From: Hyphomicrobiales bacterium
GTDB taxonomy: Bacteria; Pseudomonadota; Alphaproteobacteria; Rhizobiales; Rhizobiaceae
Length of the DNA stretch: 35,961 nucleotides
Direction of reading: 5' to 3'
Assembly: GCA_012842935.1 (NCBI GenBank)
Contig: DUSC01000076.1
Span: 1 to 35,961 of the forward strand
Below the pieces are notes generated by a model. That model saw only the letters and a program-made list of their open reading frames with translations, was not told the DNA's origin and made no database searches. Every line of letters starts with the position of its first letter. Positions within the stretch are counted from its first letter, which is position 1. A program made the position numbers and the translations under genes. This document shows, one piece after another, positions 15,163 through 23,945 of the stretch.

Positions 15163-16176
15163 ATGAGCTTCCGTGCCGGACCGCGCAATCTTCTCACCGA
15201 CGTCGCCGGGCTGAGGGTCGGCCACGCCGCCGACGGTCGCATCAAGTCGGGCGTTACCGTGATCGTCTGCGAGGAGCCGGCCGTCGCCGGCGTCCAGGTG
15301 CTCGGCGGCGCGCCGGGCACGCGCGAGACCGACCTGCTCGACCCGCACAATTCGGTGGACAGCGTCAACGCCGTCGTGCTGGCGGGCGGCTCGGCCTTCG
15401 GCCTCGACGCCGCCTCCGGCGCCCAGGCCGCGTTGCGCGAGATGGGCATCGGCTTCGAGGTGCGCGGCGCGCGCATCCCGATCGTGCCGGCGGCGATCCT
15501 GTTCGACATGCAGAACGGCGGCGACAAGGACTGGGGCCGCTACCCGCCCTTCCGCGAACTCGGCTACGAGGCGGTCCACGCCGCCTCCGCCGACTTCACC
15601 ATCGGCACCGCCGGCGCCGGCGTCGGCGCGCTGACTGCGGGGCTGAAGGGCGGGCTGGGCTCGGCATCGACCGTCTTGCCCTGCGGCATCACGGTTTCCG
15701 CCATGGCCGCCGTCAACCCGACCGGCTCGGTCACCGTCGGCCGCACCAGGCATTTCTGGGCGGCCCCCTTCGAGATCGGCGACGAGTTCGGCGGCCACGG
15801 TCTGCCGCATCCGCTGCCGGCCGACGCGCAGGAGGTGGTGGTGAAATTCCGTGAGATGGCGCAGGAACTCGCCAACACGACCATCGCCGTCATCGCCACC
15901 GACGCTGTCCTGACCAAGGCCGAGGCGAAACGGCTGGCGATCGCCGCCCATGACGGCTTTGCCCGCGCCATCTGGCCGGTGCACACGCCGGTCGACGGCG
16001 ACCTGGTCTTCTCGCTGGCGACTGGGAGGAGCGGCAAGCGACTGCAGCAGCAGTTCGCCGTCGACCTCTATGCCGCGGCGGGCGCCACCATGGCCCGCGC
16101 CATCGCCCGCGGTGTCTTCGCCGCGACGCCGGCGGAGAACGACCCCTTTCCCACCTGGGCGGAGCGATGGTGCTGA
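15163..16176 (+). CDS. P1 family (DmpA/ThnT-like) self-cleaving aminopeptidase
   Basis: A 337-residue N-terminal-nucleophile hydrolase. It carries LTDVAGLRVGHA at the N-terminus, VNAVVLAGGSAFGLDAASG, the substrate-pocket region TIGTAGAGVGALTAGLKGGL ending near residue 165, and NTTIAVIATDAVLTKAEAKR (238-257). In P1 enzymes the proprotein cuts itself just before the nucleophile. DmpA and BapA use Ser, while ThnT uses Thr after Asn. Here Asn238-Thr239 is the expected cut, giving alpha and beta chains of 237-238 and about 99 residues. Substrates in the family include N-terminal L-, D- or beta-amino acid amides. GGAG and GGA precede the ATG at 15163. Its last 10 bases overlap the next gene. Confidence 0.85.
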   Translation: MSFRAGPRNLLTDVAGLRVGHAADGRIKSGVTVIVCEEPAVAGVQVLGGAPGTRETDLLDPHNSVDSVNAVVLAGGSAFGLDAASGAQAALREMGIGFEVRGARIPIVPAAILFDMQNGGDKDWGRYPPFRELGYEAVHAASADFTIGTAGAGVGALTAGLKGGLGSASTVLPCGITVSAMAAVNPTGSVTVGRTRHFWAAPFEIGDEFGGHGLPHPLPADAQEVVVKFREMAQELANTTIAVIATDAVLTKAEAKRLAIAAHDGFARAIWPVHTPVDGDLVFSLATGRSGKRLQQQFAVDLYAAAGATMARAIARGVFAATPAENDPFPTWAERWC

Positions 16177-16685
16177 GCCCGGCGTCGCCGATGGGCCTTG
16201 CCGCCCGTATTCGCGCGGCCCTGCCGACCTGGCCCGTCGCGCTCGGCGGCAGCCTCGCATGGGCGATCCTGATGGGTGCCAGCGCCGCGCTGGGCCTGTG
16301 GCTGCGCGCCTGGGAGACCCGCGCGCATATCGCCGAAGTCATGGCGCTGTTCGCCGGCGGCGGGGCCGTCGCCTTTCTGCCCGGCCTCGTCGTCGCCCGC
16401 CTCATGGCAGGCGAAAGGCCGCGCGGCGCAGTCTTCGCCGCCGTCTTCCTCGCGCTTTCGCTGGCCACCATCGGCATCACCGCGGCGGCCTACGTGCTGA
16501 TCTACCGCTCCTACTACGCCACCTGGCACGCCCCTGCCTTCACGATCACCTGGACGTTCCAGCAGGTTTTCACCACGCTCGGCGCCCTGGGCCAGTTCGC
16601 GGTTCTGGGGTTGAGGCTCTACTTCCCGCTCGGCTTTGCCGCGCTGGTCGCCGCAGGCGTCTTGTTTTCGCGCCCGCCGCGTTGA
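16167..16685 (+). CDS. Four-helix membrane protein, unknown function
   Basis: A 172-residue hydrophobic protein with predicted membrane helices at about residues 24-45, 55-76, 88-111 and 140-167, joined by short loops (YRSYYATWHAPAFTITW). I do not recognise a family. Its start overlaps the end of the P1 peptidase gene by 10 bases (ATGGTGCTGA), which implies translational coupling. Together with the substrate-binding protein and the peptidase it forms a three-gene unit just upstream of purB. Confidence 0.75.
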   Translation: MVLSPASPMGLAARIRAALPTWPVALGGSLAWAILMGASAALGLWLRAWETRAHIAEVMALFAGGGAVAFLPGLVVARLMAGERPRGAVFAAVFLALSLATIGITAAAYVLIYRSYYATWHAPAFTITWTFQQVFTTLGALGQFAVLGLRLYFPLGFAALVAAGVLFSRPPR

Positions 16686-16696
16686 GGATTCCTCCC

Positions 16697-16711
16697 CCCT
16701 CTGTTAGAGGG
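16697..16711. other. Short hairpin upstream of purB
   Basis: CCCTCT and AGAGGG pair around GTT in the 56-base gap before purB. It could end the preceding unit or overlap a purB promoter (TGTTAG as a weak -10). Not decisive. Confidence 0.25.
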
Positions 16712-16741
16712 CGGGCGACGACACCCGAGGCAGGATCCGGC

Positions 16742-18049
<1,308 letters not shown>

Positions 18050-18091
18050 CCGCCCCGGCGCGGTCTCCGTGCCGCACGGCAGCGGCCGCCG

Positions 18092-18105
18092 TTGAGGCAG
18101 ATCAA
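18092..18105. promoter_or_regulatory. FNR/FixK-type box upstream of the ferric-reductase-like gene
   Basis: TTGAGGCAGATCAA fits the core TTGA-N6-TCAA of FNR/FixK regulators and differs from TTGAT-N4-ATCAA at one base. Its centre is 121 bases before the ATG at 18220. A class II geometry would put the -10 at about 18128-18133, where CAATTT interrupts GC-rich sequence. Confidence 0.55.
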
Positions 18106-18219
18106 GGCCGGGGCCCCTTCCCGGCGGCAATTTCACCCCCTGCCGGCATCCCGCCGGCCGGCCGCACTTCGCCTTCGGCCGAACGCGGCAACCGTGCGAG
18201 ACGCCGAGGAGAAACCGGC

Positions 18220-19692
18220 ATGACGCAACAGCGCACGCTCTCCCTGCCGCACCGCCGGCCGGCGCTGTCCGGAACGGCGCTGGTCGTCCTCTACCTGGCC
18301 ATGACGGCCGGACCCGCGCTCGCCGCTGCCGCGATCGGCGGCATGCATGCGCCGACGTTCCTTCCGATCCTCGCCCGGGCTGCCGGTATCGCGGCGCTTG
18401 CCATGCTGCTCATGCAGTTCCTGACCTCGGGCCGTTTCGAGATCGTTTCCGGACGGATCGGCCTGGACCGCACGATGGGCTTTCACCGGCTGGCGGCCAC
18501 CGCCGCACTCCTGATGATCGCGGCGCATGTGGCGCTGTTCCTCTTCCGCGGCGCCCAGCCGAGCCTCGGCCGGGTCCTGTCGCGGCTCGCCGCCTATCTG
18601 ACCTCGCCCGCGATGACGACCGGCGTGGCGTCTGCCGGGCTTGCCGTGGTGCTGATCGTCGTCGCGCGGTCGTTCCGCGGGCGTGGCCTTCCCTACCCCG
18701 CATGGCGGCTCGGCCATGGCGCCGCTGCGGTTCTGGTCGCCGCGCTGGCCCTGCACCACGGCGTCGTGAATGCCCGCTTCATGGCCGATCCGGCCGGCGG
18801 CGGGGCGATCGCGCTGCTGGCCGCGCTGGCGCTCGGTTCGCTCGCCTTCGTCTACGTCGTCCGTCCGATCCAGGCGTTCCGCCACGGTTTTCGCGTCGAA
18901 AGCGCGCGCCGGCTGACGGCGACGGTCAGTGAACTGGTCCTGGCGGCGCCCGCCGGCACCGGGTTCGACTTCGATGCCGGCCAGTTCGCCTGGCTGACGA
19001 TCGGGCGCCGCCACACCGTGACCGACAACCCGTTCTCGATCGCCTCGGTTCCCGGGGATCTGCCGCGCCTGCGCTTCCTGATCCGCGATGCCGGCGACAT
19101 GAGCGGCGCCGTGCCCGGCCTGGCGCCGGGCACGCCCGTCGGCGTGGACGGCCCGCACGGCAGCTTCACGCTCGCCGCGGCCGGTCAGGGCCCGCTTCTG
19201 TTCGTCGCCGGCGGCATCGGCATCGCGCCGGTCCTGTCCATGATCCGCCACTTGTCGCTCGACGCAGACCGCCGCCCGGTCCGTCTCGTCGCCGGTGCGC
19301 GCACGCCTGGCGACCATGTCGTGCGCGCCGAACTCGACGAACTCGGCCGGCGCCTCGACTTTGCCGCCCTCTACCTGGTCGACGAGGGCGAGGACGCGGA
19401 CGGGCCGTCCTGCGAGCGCGGCACCTGCACCACCGGCCATATCGCCGGCCTGATGCACGGCCTCGAACCTGCCGCGGCGACCGCCTTCGTCTGCGGTCCG
19501 CCGGCGATGATGGAACATGCCGCGAGAATCCTCCTCGATTCGGGGATCCCGCTGGACCGGATCGTCATGGAGCGCTTCGACTTCGACGCCGGGAACGATG
19601 AGGTCTGCAAGGCCGTCCGCCGGCGCTTCACAGGCGTCCTGGCCGCGGTGTTCGCCCTTGTCGCGGCGGCCGCGCTGGTGGCATCACGGTAG
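18220..19692 (+). CDS. Ferric-reductase-like heme/FAD membrane oxidoreductase
   Basis: A 490-residue protein with an N-terminal ferric-reductase-type membrane domain of about six helices (residues 20-215) containing candidate heme ligands His89, His103, His166 and His179/180. A cytoplasmic FAD/NAD(P) reductase follows: NPFSIAS (270-276, FAD), GPHGSF, GGIGIAPVLSM (331-341, nucleotide) and CGPPAMM (425-431). Electrons would move from NAD(P)H through FAD to heme and across the membrane. Cysteines in PSCERGTC (397-403) are unexplained. Unusually, the protein ends with an extra hydrophobic helix (471-488). GAGGAGA precedes the ATG. An FNR/FixK-like box upstream suggests induction at low oxygen. 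The acceptor is unknown. Confidence 0.85.
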   Translation: MTQQRTLSLPHRRPALSGTALVVLYLAMTAGPALAAAAIGGMHAPTFLPILARAAGIAALAMLLMQFLTSGRFEIVSGRIGLDRTMGFHRLAATAALLMIAAHVALFLFRGAQPSLGRVLSRLAAYLTSPAMTTGVASAGLAVVLIVVARSFRGRGLPYPAWRLGHGAAAVLVAALALHHGVVNARFMADPAGGGAIALLAALALGSLAFVYVVRPIQAFRHGFRVESARRLTATVSELVLAAPAGTGFDFDAGQFAWLTIGRRHTVTDNPFSIASVPGDLPRLRFLIRDAGDMSGAVPGLAPGTPVGVDGPHGSFTLAAAGQGPLLFVAGGIGIAPVLSMIRHLSLDADRRPVRLVAGARTPGDHVVRAELDELGRRLDFAALYLVDEGEDADGPSCERGTCTTGHIAGLMHGLEPAAATAFVCGPPAMMEHAARILLDSGIPLDRIVMERFDFDAGNDEVCKAVRRRFTGVLAAVFALVAAAALVASR

Positions 19693-19773
19693 GCGGCGTC
19701 CGCCGGAGCGGGAAGGCCCCGGCGCGGGCGGAGCCGCGCTCGCCCCCTTTGCGAACGGCCGGACGGGCCCGGC

Positions 19774-20670
19774 TCAGGCCGCCGCCGGCACTGTGCGAAT
19801 GAGCGTGCCCCACGGATCGCGCTTTTCCGTCTCTGCGGTGGCGTTTTCGGATTCCAGTTCCACCCACATCAGCCCCGTGCGCTGGTCGTCGCGCGGGCCC
19901 GCACCCCGGCTCTGCCAGGAATTCGCACCGACATGGTGGTGGTAGCCGCCGGTCGACAGGAACACGGCGCTGCCCGACAGGCTTGCGACCGTGTCGAAGC
20001 CCATCTCCGAATTCCACCACCGTTCGGCGGCAGACGCGTCGCCGACGCGCAGGTGGACATGACCGACGACGCTGCCGTCGGGGGCGCCGCGCCAGCCGGC
20101 GTCGGCGGGGGAAAGCTCCCCGAGCAGATTGCCGACGTCGAGCGCCTCGGTGCCCATGCGGATGCGCGGACCGTCCCAGCTCCAGCTCTCCTGCGGCCGA
20201 TCGGCATAGATTTCCACGCCGTTGCCCTCGGGGTCGGTCAGGTAGATCGCCTCGCTGACGAAATGGTCGGCCGCGCCGACCACGGGGATGCGGTTGTCGA
20301 TGGCGAAGCGCGTCCAGCGCGCCAGTTCGAGCCGCGACGGCAAGAGGAAGGCGGTGTGGTAGAGGCCGGCCGCGCGCGGGTCGTCCTCGCGTGCGGACGC
20401 GCTCTGTTCGATGTGGAGGAGCGGCCGCCCGGCCGCGCCGAGCACGATGAGGTTGGGCGACCGCGCGGTCTCGGTCAGGCCGAGGATCGCTCTGTAGTAG
20501 GCGGCGACGTTCTCGGCGTCGCGCGCCTTGACGCCGATCTTCGCGACACGGGTCGGGGTGGTCACGGCAAAGGGCAGGTTCGTCATCTCGGTCTCCGCGG
20601 CGGCGGGAGTTGTAGCGGCGAGCGCCAGCGCGCCCGCGGCCTTCACCACTGTTCGCCGTGTGATTGTCAT
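19774..20670 (-). CDS. VOC-family (catechol-2,3-dioxygenase-like) protein with Tat-type signal
   Basis: A 298-residue protein. Residues 1-27 carry TRRTVVK followed by an Ala-rich hydrophobic stretch and PAAAE, matching a twin-arginine signal. Two vicinal-oxygen-chelate modules follow: residues 40-160 (RVAKIGVKARDAENVAAYYR, AGLYHTAFLLPSR, LTDPEGNGVEIYADRP) and 190-295 (GHVHLRVGDASAAERWW, GGYHHHVGANSW, WVELES). The pattern resembles CatE/YfiE ring-cleavage-like proteins, with His and Glu metal ligands present. Export of a folded metal-loaded VOC enzyme via Tat is unusual. The downstream Met at about residue 29 would give a cytosolic version. The gene converges on the ferric-reductase-like gene. 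Confidence 0.8.
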   Translation of the reverse strand: MTITRRTVVKAAGALALAATTPAAAETEMTNLPFAVTTPTRVAKIGVKARDAENVAAYYRAILGLTETARSPNLIVLGAAGRPLLHIEQSASAREDDPRAAGLYHTAFLLPSRLELARWTRFAIDNRIPVVGAADHFVSEAIYLTDPEGNGVEIYADRPQESWSWDGPRIRMGTEALDVGNLLGELSPADAGWRGAPDGSVVGHVHLRVGDASAAERWWNSEMGFDTVASLSGSAVFLSTGGYHHHVGANSWQSRGAGPRDDQRTGLMWVELESENATAETEKRDPWGTLIRTVPAAA

Positions 20671-20765
20671 GGCCAGGCCTTTGGTTTCTCGGCCCGAATG
20701 TCGGCCGTGGCGACGGCGCGCGCAAGGGCGCGAACGGCGAACATTCTGTTCGATGCGGCGCCGTC

Positions 20766-20792
20766 GGCCCGGCGCGGTTGCGGAGCCGGGCC
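20766..20792. other. 8-bp inverted repeat just upstream of the small hydrolase
   Basis: GGCCCGGC (20766-20773) and GCCGGGCC (20785-20792) flank an 11-base loop, 21 bases before the ATG at 20814 and within the divergent gap. It could be a leader hairpin or an operator for the divergent genes. Confidence 0.3.
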
Positions 20793-20813
20793 GCCGAGTC
20801 TACATGGCCGGGC

Positions 20814-21362
20814 ATGAAGGTGAAGGACGCCGATATCCTCTTCGTGCCGGGTCACATGGGCTCCGGCCCCGACCACTGGCAGACGCGCTGGCAGTCGAAG
20901 CTGTCGACCGGCCGCCGCGTCGAGCAGGCCGACTGGTCCAACCCCGACCGCGACGACTGGATCGAGGCCCTCGTCGGAGCCGTCGACACTGCGTCGCGAC
21001 CGGTCGTCCTCGTCGCCCACTCGCTCGGCGTGTCGACCGTGGTCCATGCGGTCGCCTCGTTCCGGAAGTCCGTGGCCGGTGCCTTTCTCGTCGCACCGCC
21101 CGACCTCGCCGACCCGTCGATCCGGCCGAAGCAGCTGACGCGTTTCGCGCCCCATCCCCTCGCCGCCCTGCCGTTCCCGTCCGTCCTCGTCGCCAGCCGA
21201 AACGATCCCTTCTGCGCCTTTGCCTCCGCCGAAAGGATGGCCGACGCCTGGGGGTCGCTCCTGATCGATGCCGGCGAGGCCGGACACATCAACGCCGATT
21301 CCGGCTACGGCCCCTGGCCGGAGGGCTCCATGGCCTTCGCCAGATTCCTTTCCAGCCTTTGA
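20814..21362 (+). CDS. RBBP9/YdeN-type alpha/beta hydrolase
   Basis: A 182-residue small serine hydrolase. It starts DILFVPGHMGSGPDHWQTRW, has the nucleophile elbow VAHSLGV (Ser70), ASRNDPFC with the acid, and EAGHINADSGYG with the catalytic histidine. The short cap-less form and WNPD/GPDHWQ motifs are typical of the RBBP9/YdeN group, whose substrates are poorly known. The ribosome binding site is weak; the ATG at 20814 is chosen because the conserved strand begins directly after it. Its stop codon lies within the FNR-type box that precedes ppk2. Confidence 0.85.
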   Translation: MKVKDADILFVPGHMGSGPDHWQTRWQSKLSTGRRVEQADWSNPDRDDWIEALVGAVDTASRPVVLVAHSLGVSTVVHAVASFRKSVAGAFLVAPPDLADPSIRPKQLTRFAPHPLAALPFPSVLVASRNDPFCAFASAERMADAWGSLLIDAGEAGHINADSGYGPWPEGSMAFARFLSSL

Positions 21363-21372
21363 TCCCGGTCAA
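21359..21372. promoter_or_regulatory. FNR/FixK-type box upstream of ppk2
   Basis: TTGATCCCGGTCAA fits TTGA-N6-TCAA and differs from TTGAT-N4-ATCAA at one base. It is followed by GG, as is the other box in this window. Its centre is 65 bases before the GTG of ppk2. A -41.5 geometry would place the -10 at CAGGAT (21395-21400). It overlaps the stop codon of the preceding gene. Confidence 0.55.
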
Positions 21373-21386
21373 GGTCACCCCCCGGT

Positions 21387-21410
21387 AGCCGGCTCAGGAT
21401 TTTTCCGGCT
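21387..21410. other. Hairpin AGCCGG/CCGGCT in the ppk2 leader
   Basis: A 6-bp stem (21387-21392 with 21405-21410) has the T-run in its loop rather than after the stem. It could reduce read-through from the hydrolase gene or simply overlap the ppk2 promoter. Confidence 0.25.
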
Positions 21411-21430
21411 GTCGACGAGCGGGAGGTCCT

Positions 21431-22423
21431 GTGAACGAGACGAAGACGAACGACGAAATCCAATCCGCGGCCGCCGAGGCGCCGACGCTGACTGCGCCGG
21501 TCGCGGCGGTCGCACCGGCCGTCGAGGCCAAGGTCGCCGGAGGGATCGACCTGCGCGCGTTGCGCAAGGATCCCGAGGCGATCCGCCATGCCTTCGAGAC
21601 GGGCGAATACCCCTACAAGAACAAACTGCGCGAGAGCCAGTATCTCGCGCACATGAGCCAGTTGCAGGCCGAACTGCTCAAGGCGCAGGCTTGGGTGAAG
21701 GAGACGAGGCAGAAGGTCGTCGTCCTGTTCGAAGGCCGCGACGCCGCCGGCAAGGGCGGCACGATCAAGCGCTTCATGGAGCACCTCAATCCGCGCGGGG
21801 CCAAGGTCGTCGCGCTGGAAAAGCCGACCGAACGCGAACGCTCGCTGTGGTACTTCCAGCGCTATGTCGAGCACTTGCCCGGCGGCGGCGAAATGGTCTT
21901 CTTCGACCGCTCCTGGTACAATCGCGCCGGCGTCGAGCGCGTCATGGGATTCTGTTCGCCCAACGACTACCTCGAATTCATGCGGGACTGCCCGGAACTC
22001 GAGCGCATGATCGTGCGCTCGGGCATCAGGCTGTTCAAGTACTGGTTCTCGGTGACGCGCGAGGAGCAGCTGCGCCGCTTCAGACAGCGCGAGACCGACC
22101 CCCTGAAGCAGTGGAAGCTCTCCCCGATCGACAAGGCGTCGCTCGACAAGTGGGACGAATACACGGAAGCGAAGGAGGCGATGTTCTTCTTCACCGACAC
22201 CGCCGACGCGCCGTGGACGATCATCAAGTCCGACGACAAGCGGCGCGCCCGGCTGAACTGCATGCGGCATTTCCTCACGGCCCTGCCCTACCCGAACAAG
22301 GACCACCGCGTCGTCGAGGCGCCCGATCCGCTGCTCGTCGGCTCCGGGGCACACGTCATCGGCCGCGACGAGCACATCCTCGGCAAGGCGCTGCATCCCG
22401 AGCATCGCCGGGCGAGCCGGTAG
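21431..22423 (+). CDS. ppk2: Polyphosphate kinase 2
   Basis: A 330-residue class I PPK2, which transfers phosphate between polyphosphate and nucleoside diphosphates. It carries Walker A GRDAAGKGG (102-110), the ALEKPTERERSLWYFQRYV segment, Walker B plus lid FFDRSWYNRAGVERVMGF (157-174), and IRLFKYWFSVTREEQLRRF followed by DPLKQWKLSPID. An Ala/Pro-rich, probably disordered extension occupies residues 10-38. The start is GTG with GGGAGG six bases upstream. The FNR/FixK-like box suggests that it is expressed when oxygen falls, when polyphosphate could serve as energy store. It converges on the aldolase gene. Confidence 0.93.
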   Translation: MNETKTNDEIQSAAAEAPTLTAPVAAVAPAVEAKVAGGIDLRALRKDPEAIRHAFETGEYPYKNKLRESQYLAHMSQLQAELLKAQAWVKETRQKVVVLFEGRDAAGKGGTIKRFMEHLNPRGAKVVALEKPTERERSLWYFQRYVEHLPGGGEMVFFDRSWYNRAGVERVMGFCSPNDYLEFMRDCPELERMIVRSGIRLFKYWFSVTREEQLRRFRQRETDPLKQWKLSPIDKASLDKWDEYTEAKEAMFFFTDTADAPWTIIKSDDKRRARLNCMRHFLTALPYPNKDHRVVEAPDPLLVGSGAHVIGRDEHILGKALHPEHRRASR

Positions 22424-22478
22424 GTCGCTGCGATCAAGCAGGGAAGCCGGGCGACGCGGCACGGCGTGGGGGCGACAA

Positions 22479-22500
22479 GGCCGGACGCGACGGTCCGGCC
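22479..22500. terminator. Hairpin between convergent ppk2 and aldolase genes
   Basis: GGCCGGAC (22479-22486) pairs perfectly with GTCCGGCC (22493-22500) around a 6-base loop. It lies in the 91-base gap and could serve both convergent transcripts. No T-tract. Confidence 0.45.
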
Positions 22501-22514
22501 GCTCCGGGAAACGA

Positions 22515-23288
22515 TCAGCCGGCGAGCGAGGCCTTCGCTGCGGCGAGCAGCGTCTCGCAGCCGAGCGCGATCGCGCAGTGTTCGGAAGCGATCGCCTGGA
22601 AGCGGAATCCCATGGCGGCGTAGCGGCCGGCATAGGCCATGTCGTTGACGTACATCGCCGCCACCTTGCCGGCGGCGAGCGTGCGCCGGGCGATGCCGGC
22701 CACCGTCTCCATCAGGTCTTCGCGCAGCGGGTCGAGGCTCTCGCCGCGCGACCAGGCGATGGAGAAGTCGGACGGGCCGACGAATATGCCGTCGATGCCC
22801 GGCGTCGCGAGGATGCCGTCGAGCGCCTCGTAGGCGGCACGCGTCTCGACCATGGCGAAGGCGAGCGTCCGGCCGTTGGCCTCGGCGAAGAAGCGCTTCG
22901 CGTCGCGCACGCCCGTACGGCCCATGGCGTAGGTCGCACCCCATGAGCGCTCGCCGAGCGGCGGGTACTTCATCGAGGCGGCGAAGGCGCGCGCGTCGGC
23001 GACCGAGTTGATCATCGGCGCGATGACCGCCTCAGCGCCGAAGTCGAGCACGCGGCTGGCCGCGTCGAAGCGTCCGACGGGAATGCGCACCACGGCGTGC
23101 TTGCCGGCATTGAGGATCGCCGGCAGGCAGCGCAGCACGCTGTCCTCGTGATGGCCGCCATGCTGCATGTCGAGCGTCACGGCGTCGAAGCCGTGCGCCG
23201 CCATCGCCTCGATGGTCAGCGGATCGGGGATCGCCGACCATGCGGTGAACACGGTCTCGCCGGCGGCCAGGCGCGAAAGCAGGGTCAT
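22515..23288 (-). CDS. HpcH/HpaI-type class II aldolase
   Basis: A 257-residue TIM-barrel aldolase: FTAWSAIPDPLTIEAMAAHG, FDAVTLDMQHGGH, GAEAVIAPMINSVADARAFA, AMVETRAAYEALDGI (metal-binding Glu in MVETR), then GIFVGPSDFSIAW with the metal Asp. The family cleaves 4-hydroxy-2-oxo acids such as 4-hydroxy-2-oxoheptanedioate or 2-keto-3-deoxy sugar acids to pyruvate plus an aldehyde, using a divalent metal. The exact substrate cannot be read from sequence, and no aromatic degradation genes adjoin. The start at 23288 has GGAA about 8 bases upstream and is preferred over an ATG 30 bases earlier. Confidence 0.88.
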   Translation of the reverse strand: MTLLSRLAAGETVFTAWSAIPDPLTIEAMAAHGFDAVTLDMQHGGHHEDSVLRCLPAILNAGKHAVVRIPVGRFDAASRVLDFGAEAVIAPMINSVADARAFAASMKYPPLGERSWGATYAMGRTGVRDAKRFFAEANGRTLAFAMVETRAAYEALDGILATPGIDGIFVGPSDFSIAWSRGESLDPLREDLMETVAGIARRTLAAGKVAAMYVNDMAYAGRYAAMGFRFQAIASEHCAIALGCETLLAAAKASLAG

Positions 23289-23344
23289 CTTGTCGTTCCG
23301 TTGGTCGAAAGGCCGCATTCAACCCGAGCGCAGGGGATTGGCAA

Positions 23345-23371
23345 CAAAAAACCGCCCGGTGCGGGCGGTTT
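23345..23371 (-). terminator. Rho-independent terminator of the DUF1476 gene
   Basis: On the minus strand a 9-bp stem (AAACCGCCC with GGGCGGTTT, 23371-23363 and 23357-23349) is followed by a run of T (A-run 23345-23350 on the given strand). It lies 24 bases beyond the DUF1476 stop codon. Confidence 0.85.
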
Positions 23372-23394
23372 CCCCAAGGCCGTGAACGTATCCG

Positions 23395-23715
23395 TCAGGC
23401 GTTCTTGATCTGCTCGACCGCGGTCGTCATCAGTTCTTCCATGGTGCGGCGGATCTGGTGATCCGTCTGCGCCACGCCGGCGACGTCGAAATCGCGGCGG
23501 ATCTTGCGGAACACGTCCTCGTCGCCGGCTTCCTCCAGGTCGGCAACGACGACTTCCTTGGCATAGGCGTCGGCCGCCTCGCCGGTCTTGCCGAGCTTCT
23601 CGGCCGCCCACAGGCCGAGCAGCTTGTTGCGCCGCGCGGTGGCGCGGAAACGCTGTTCCTCGTCGAGGGCAAACTTGCGTTCGAACCCTTCCTCACGATC
23701 CTTCATGCTGCTCAT
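23395..23715 (-). CDS. DUF1476 protein, F1-ATPase zeta subunit-like
   Basis: A 106-residue all-helical protein: MKDREEGFERKFALDEEQRF, ARRNKLLGLWAAEKLGKTG, AYAKEVVVADLEEAGDEDVF. This closely matches the zeta subunit of Paracoccus denitrificans ATP synthase, which inhibits ATP hydrolysis by inserting its N-terminal helix into F1. In other alphaproteobacteria the inhibitory N-terminus is altered and the protein's effect is weak, so inhibition here is not assured. GGAGG lies 6 bases before the ATG at 23715, and a clear terminator follows. It is divergent from purC, a common rhizobial neighbourhood. Confidence 0.93.
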   Translation of the reverse strand: MSSMKDREEGFERKFALDEEQRFRATARRNKLLGLWAAEKLGKTGEAADAYAKEVVVADLEEAGDEDVFRKIRRDFDVAGVAQTDHQIRRTMEELMTTAVEQIKNA

Positions 23716-23862
23716 GGGATACCTCCGGAGTGAACGCCGATTCGCGGCGGACTGGCTGTCCCTGCACAAACCAAAAGGCGGCTCCGCGGTCAATATCGCC
23801 CCGGGCCTGCTGCAGTGCGACATTTTCGGGGCGCGAAAGCCGTTGATGGGGCCAATTGATCA

Positions 23863-23891
23863 TTGAGCCGCAGGCAGGTTTCGGATAGAGA
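23863..23891 (+). promoter_or_regulatory. Candidate purC promoter
   Basis: TTGAGC (23863-23868) and TAGAGA (23886-23891) are separated by 17 bases, leaving a leader of about 90 bases before the purC ATG. The match to sigma70 consensus is only fair. Confidence 0.35.
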
Positions 23892-23945
23892 CCGCGATTG
23901 AGACAACAGGCAGCGCCATTTGGCGTGCGCGAGCCCCCCGGAGGA

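Noticed and set aside
14022-15527. A 501-codon minus-strand frame opposite the substrate-binding protein
   Set aside because: Its product is a patchwork without domains; the plus strand has a signal peptide and a conserved periplasmic-binding fold.
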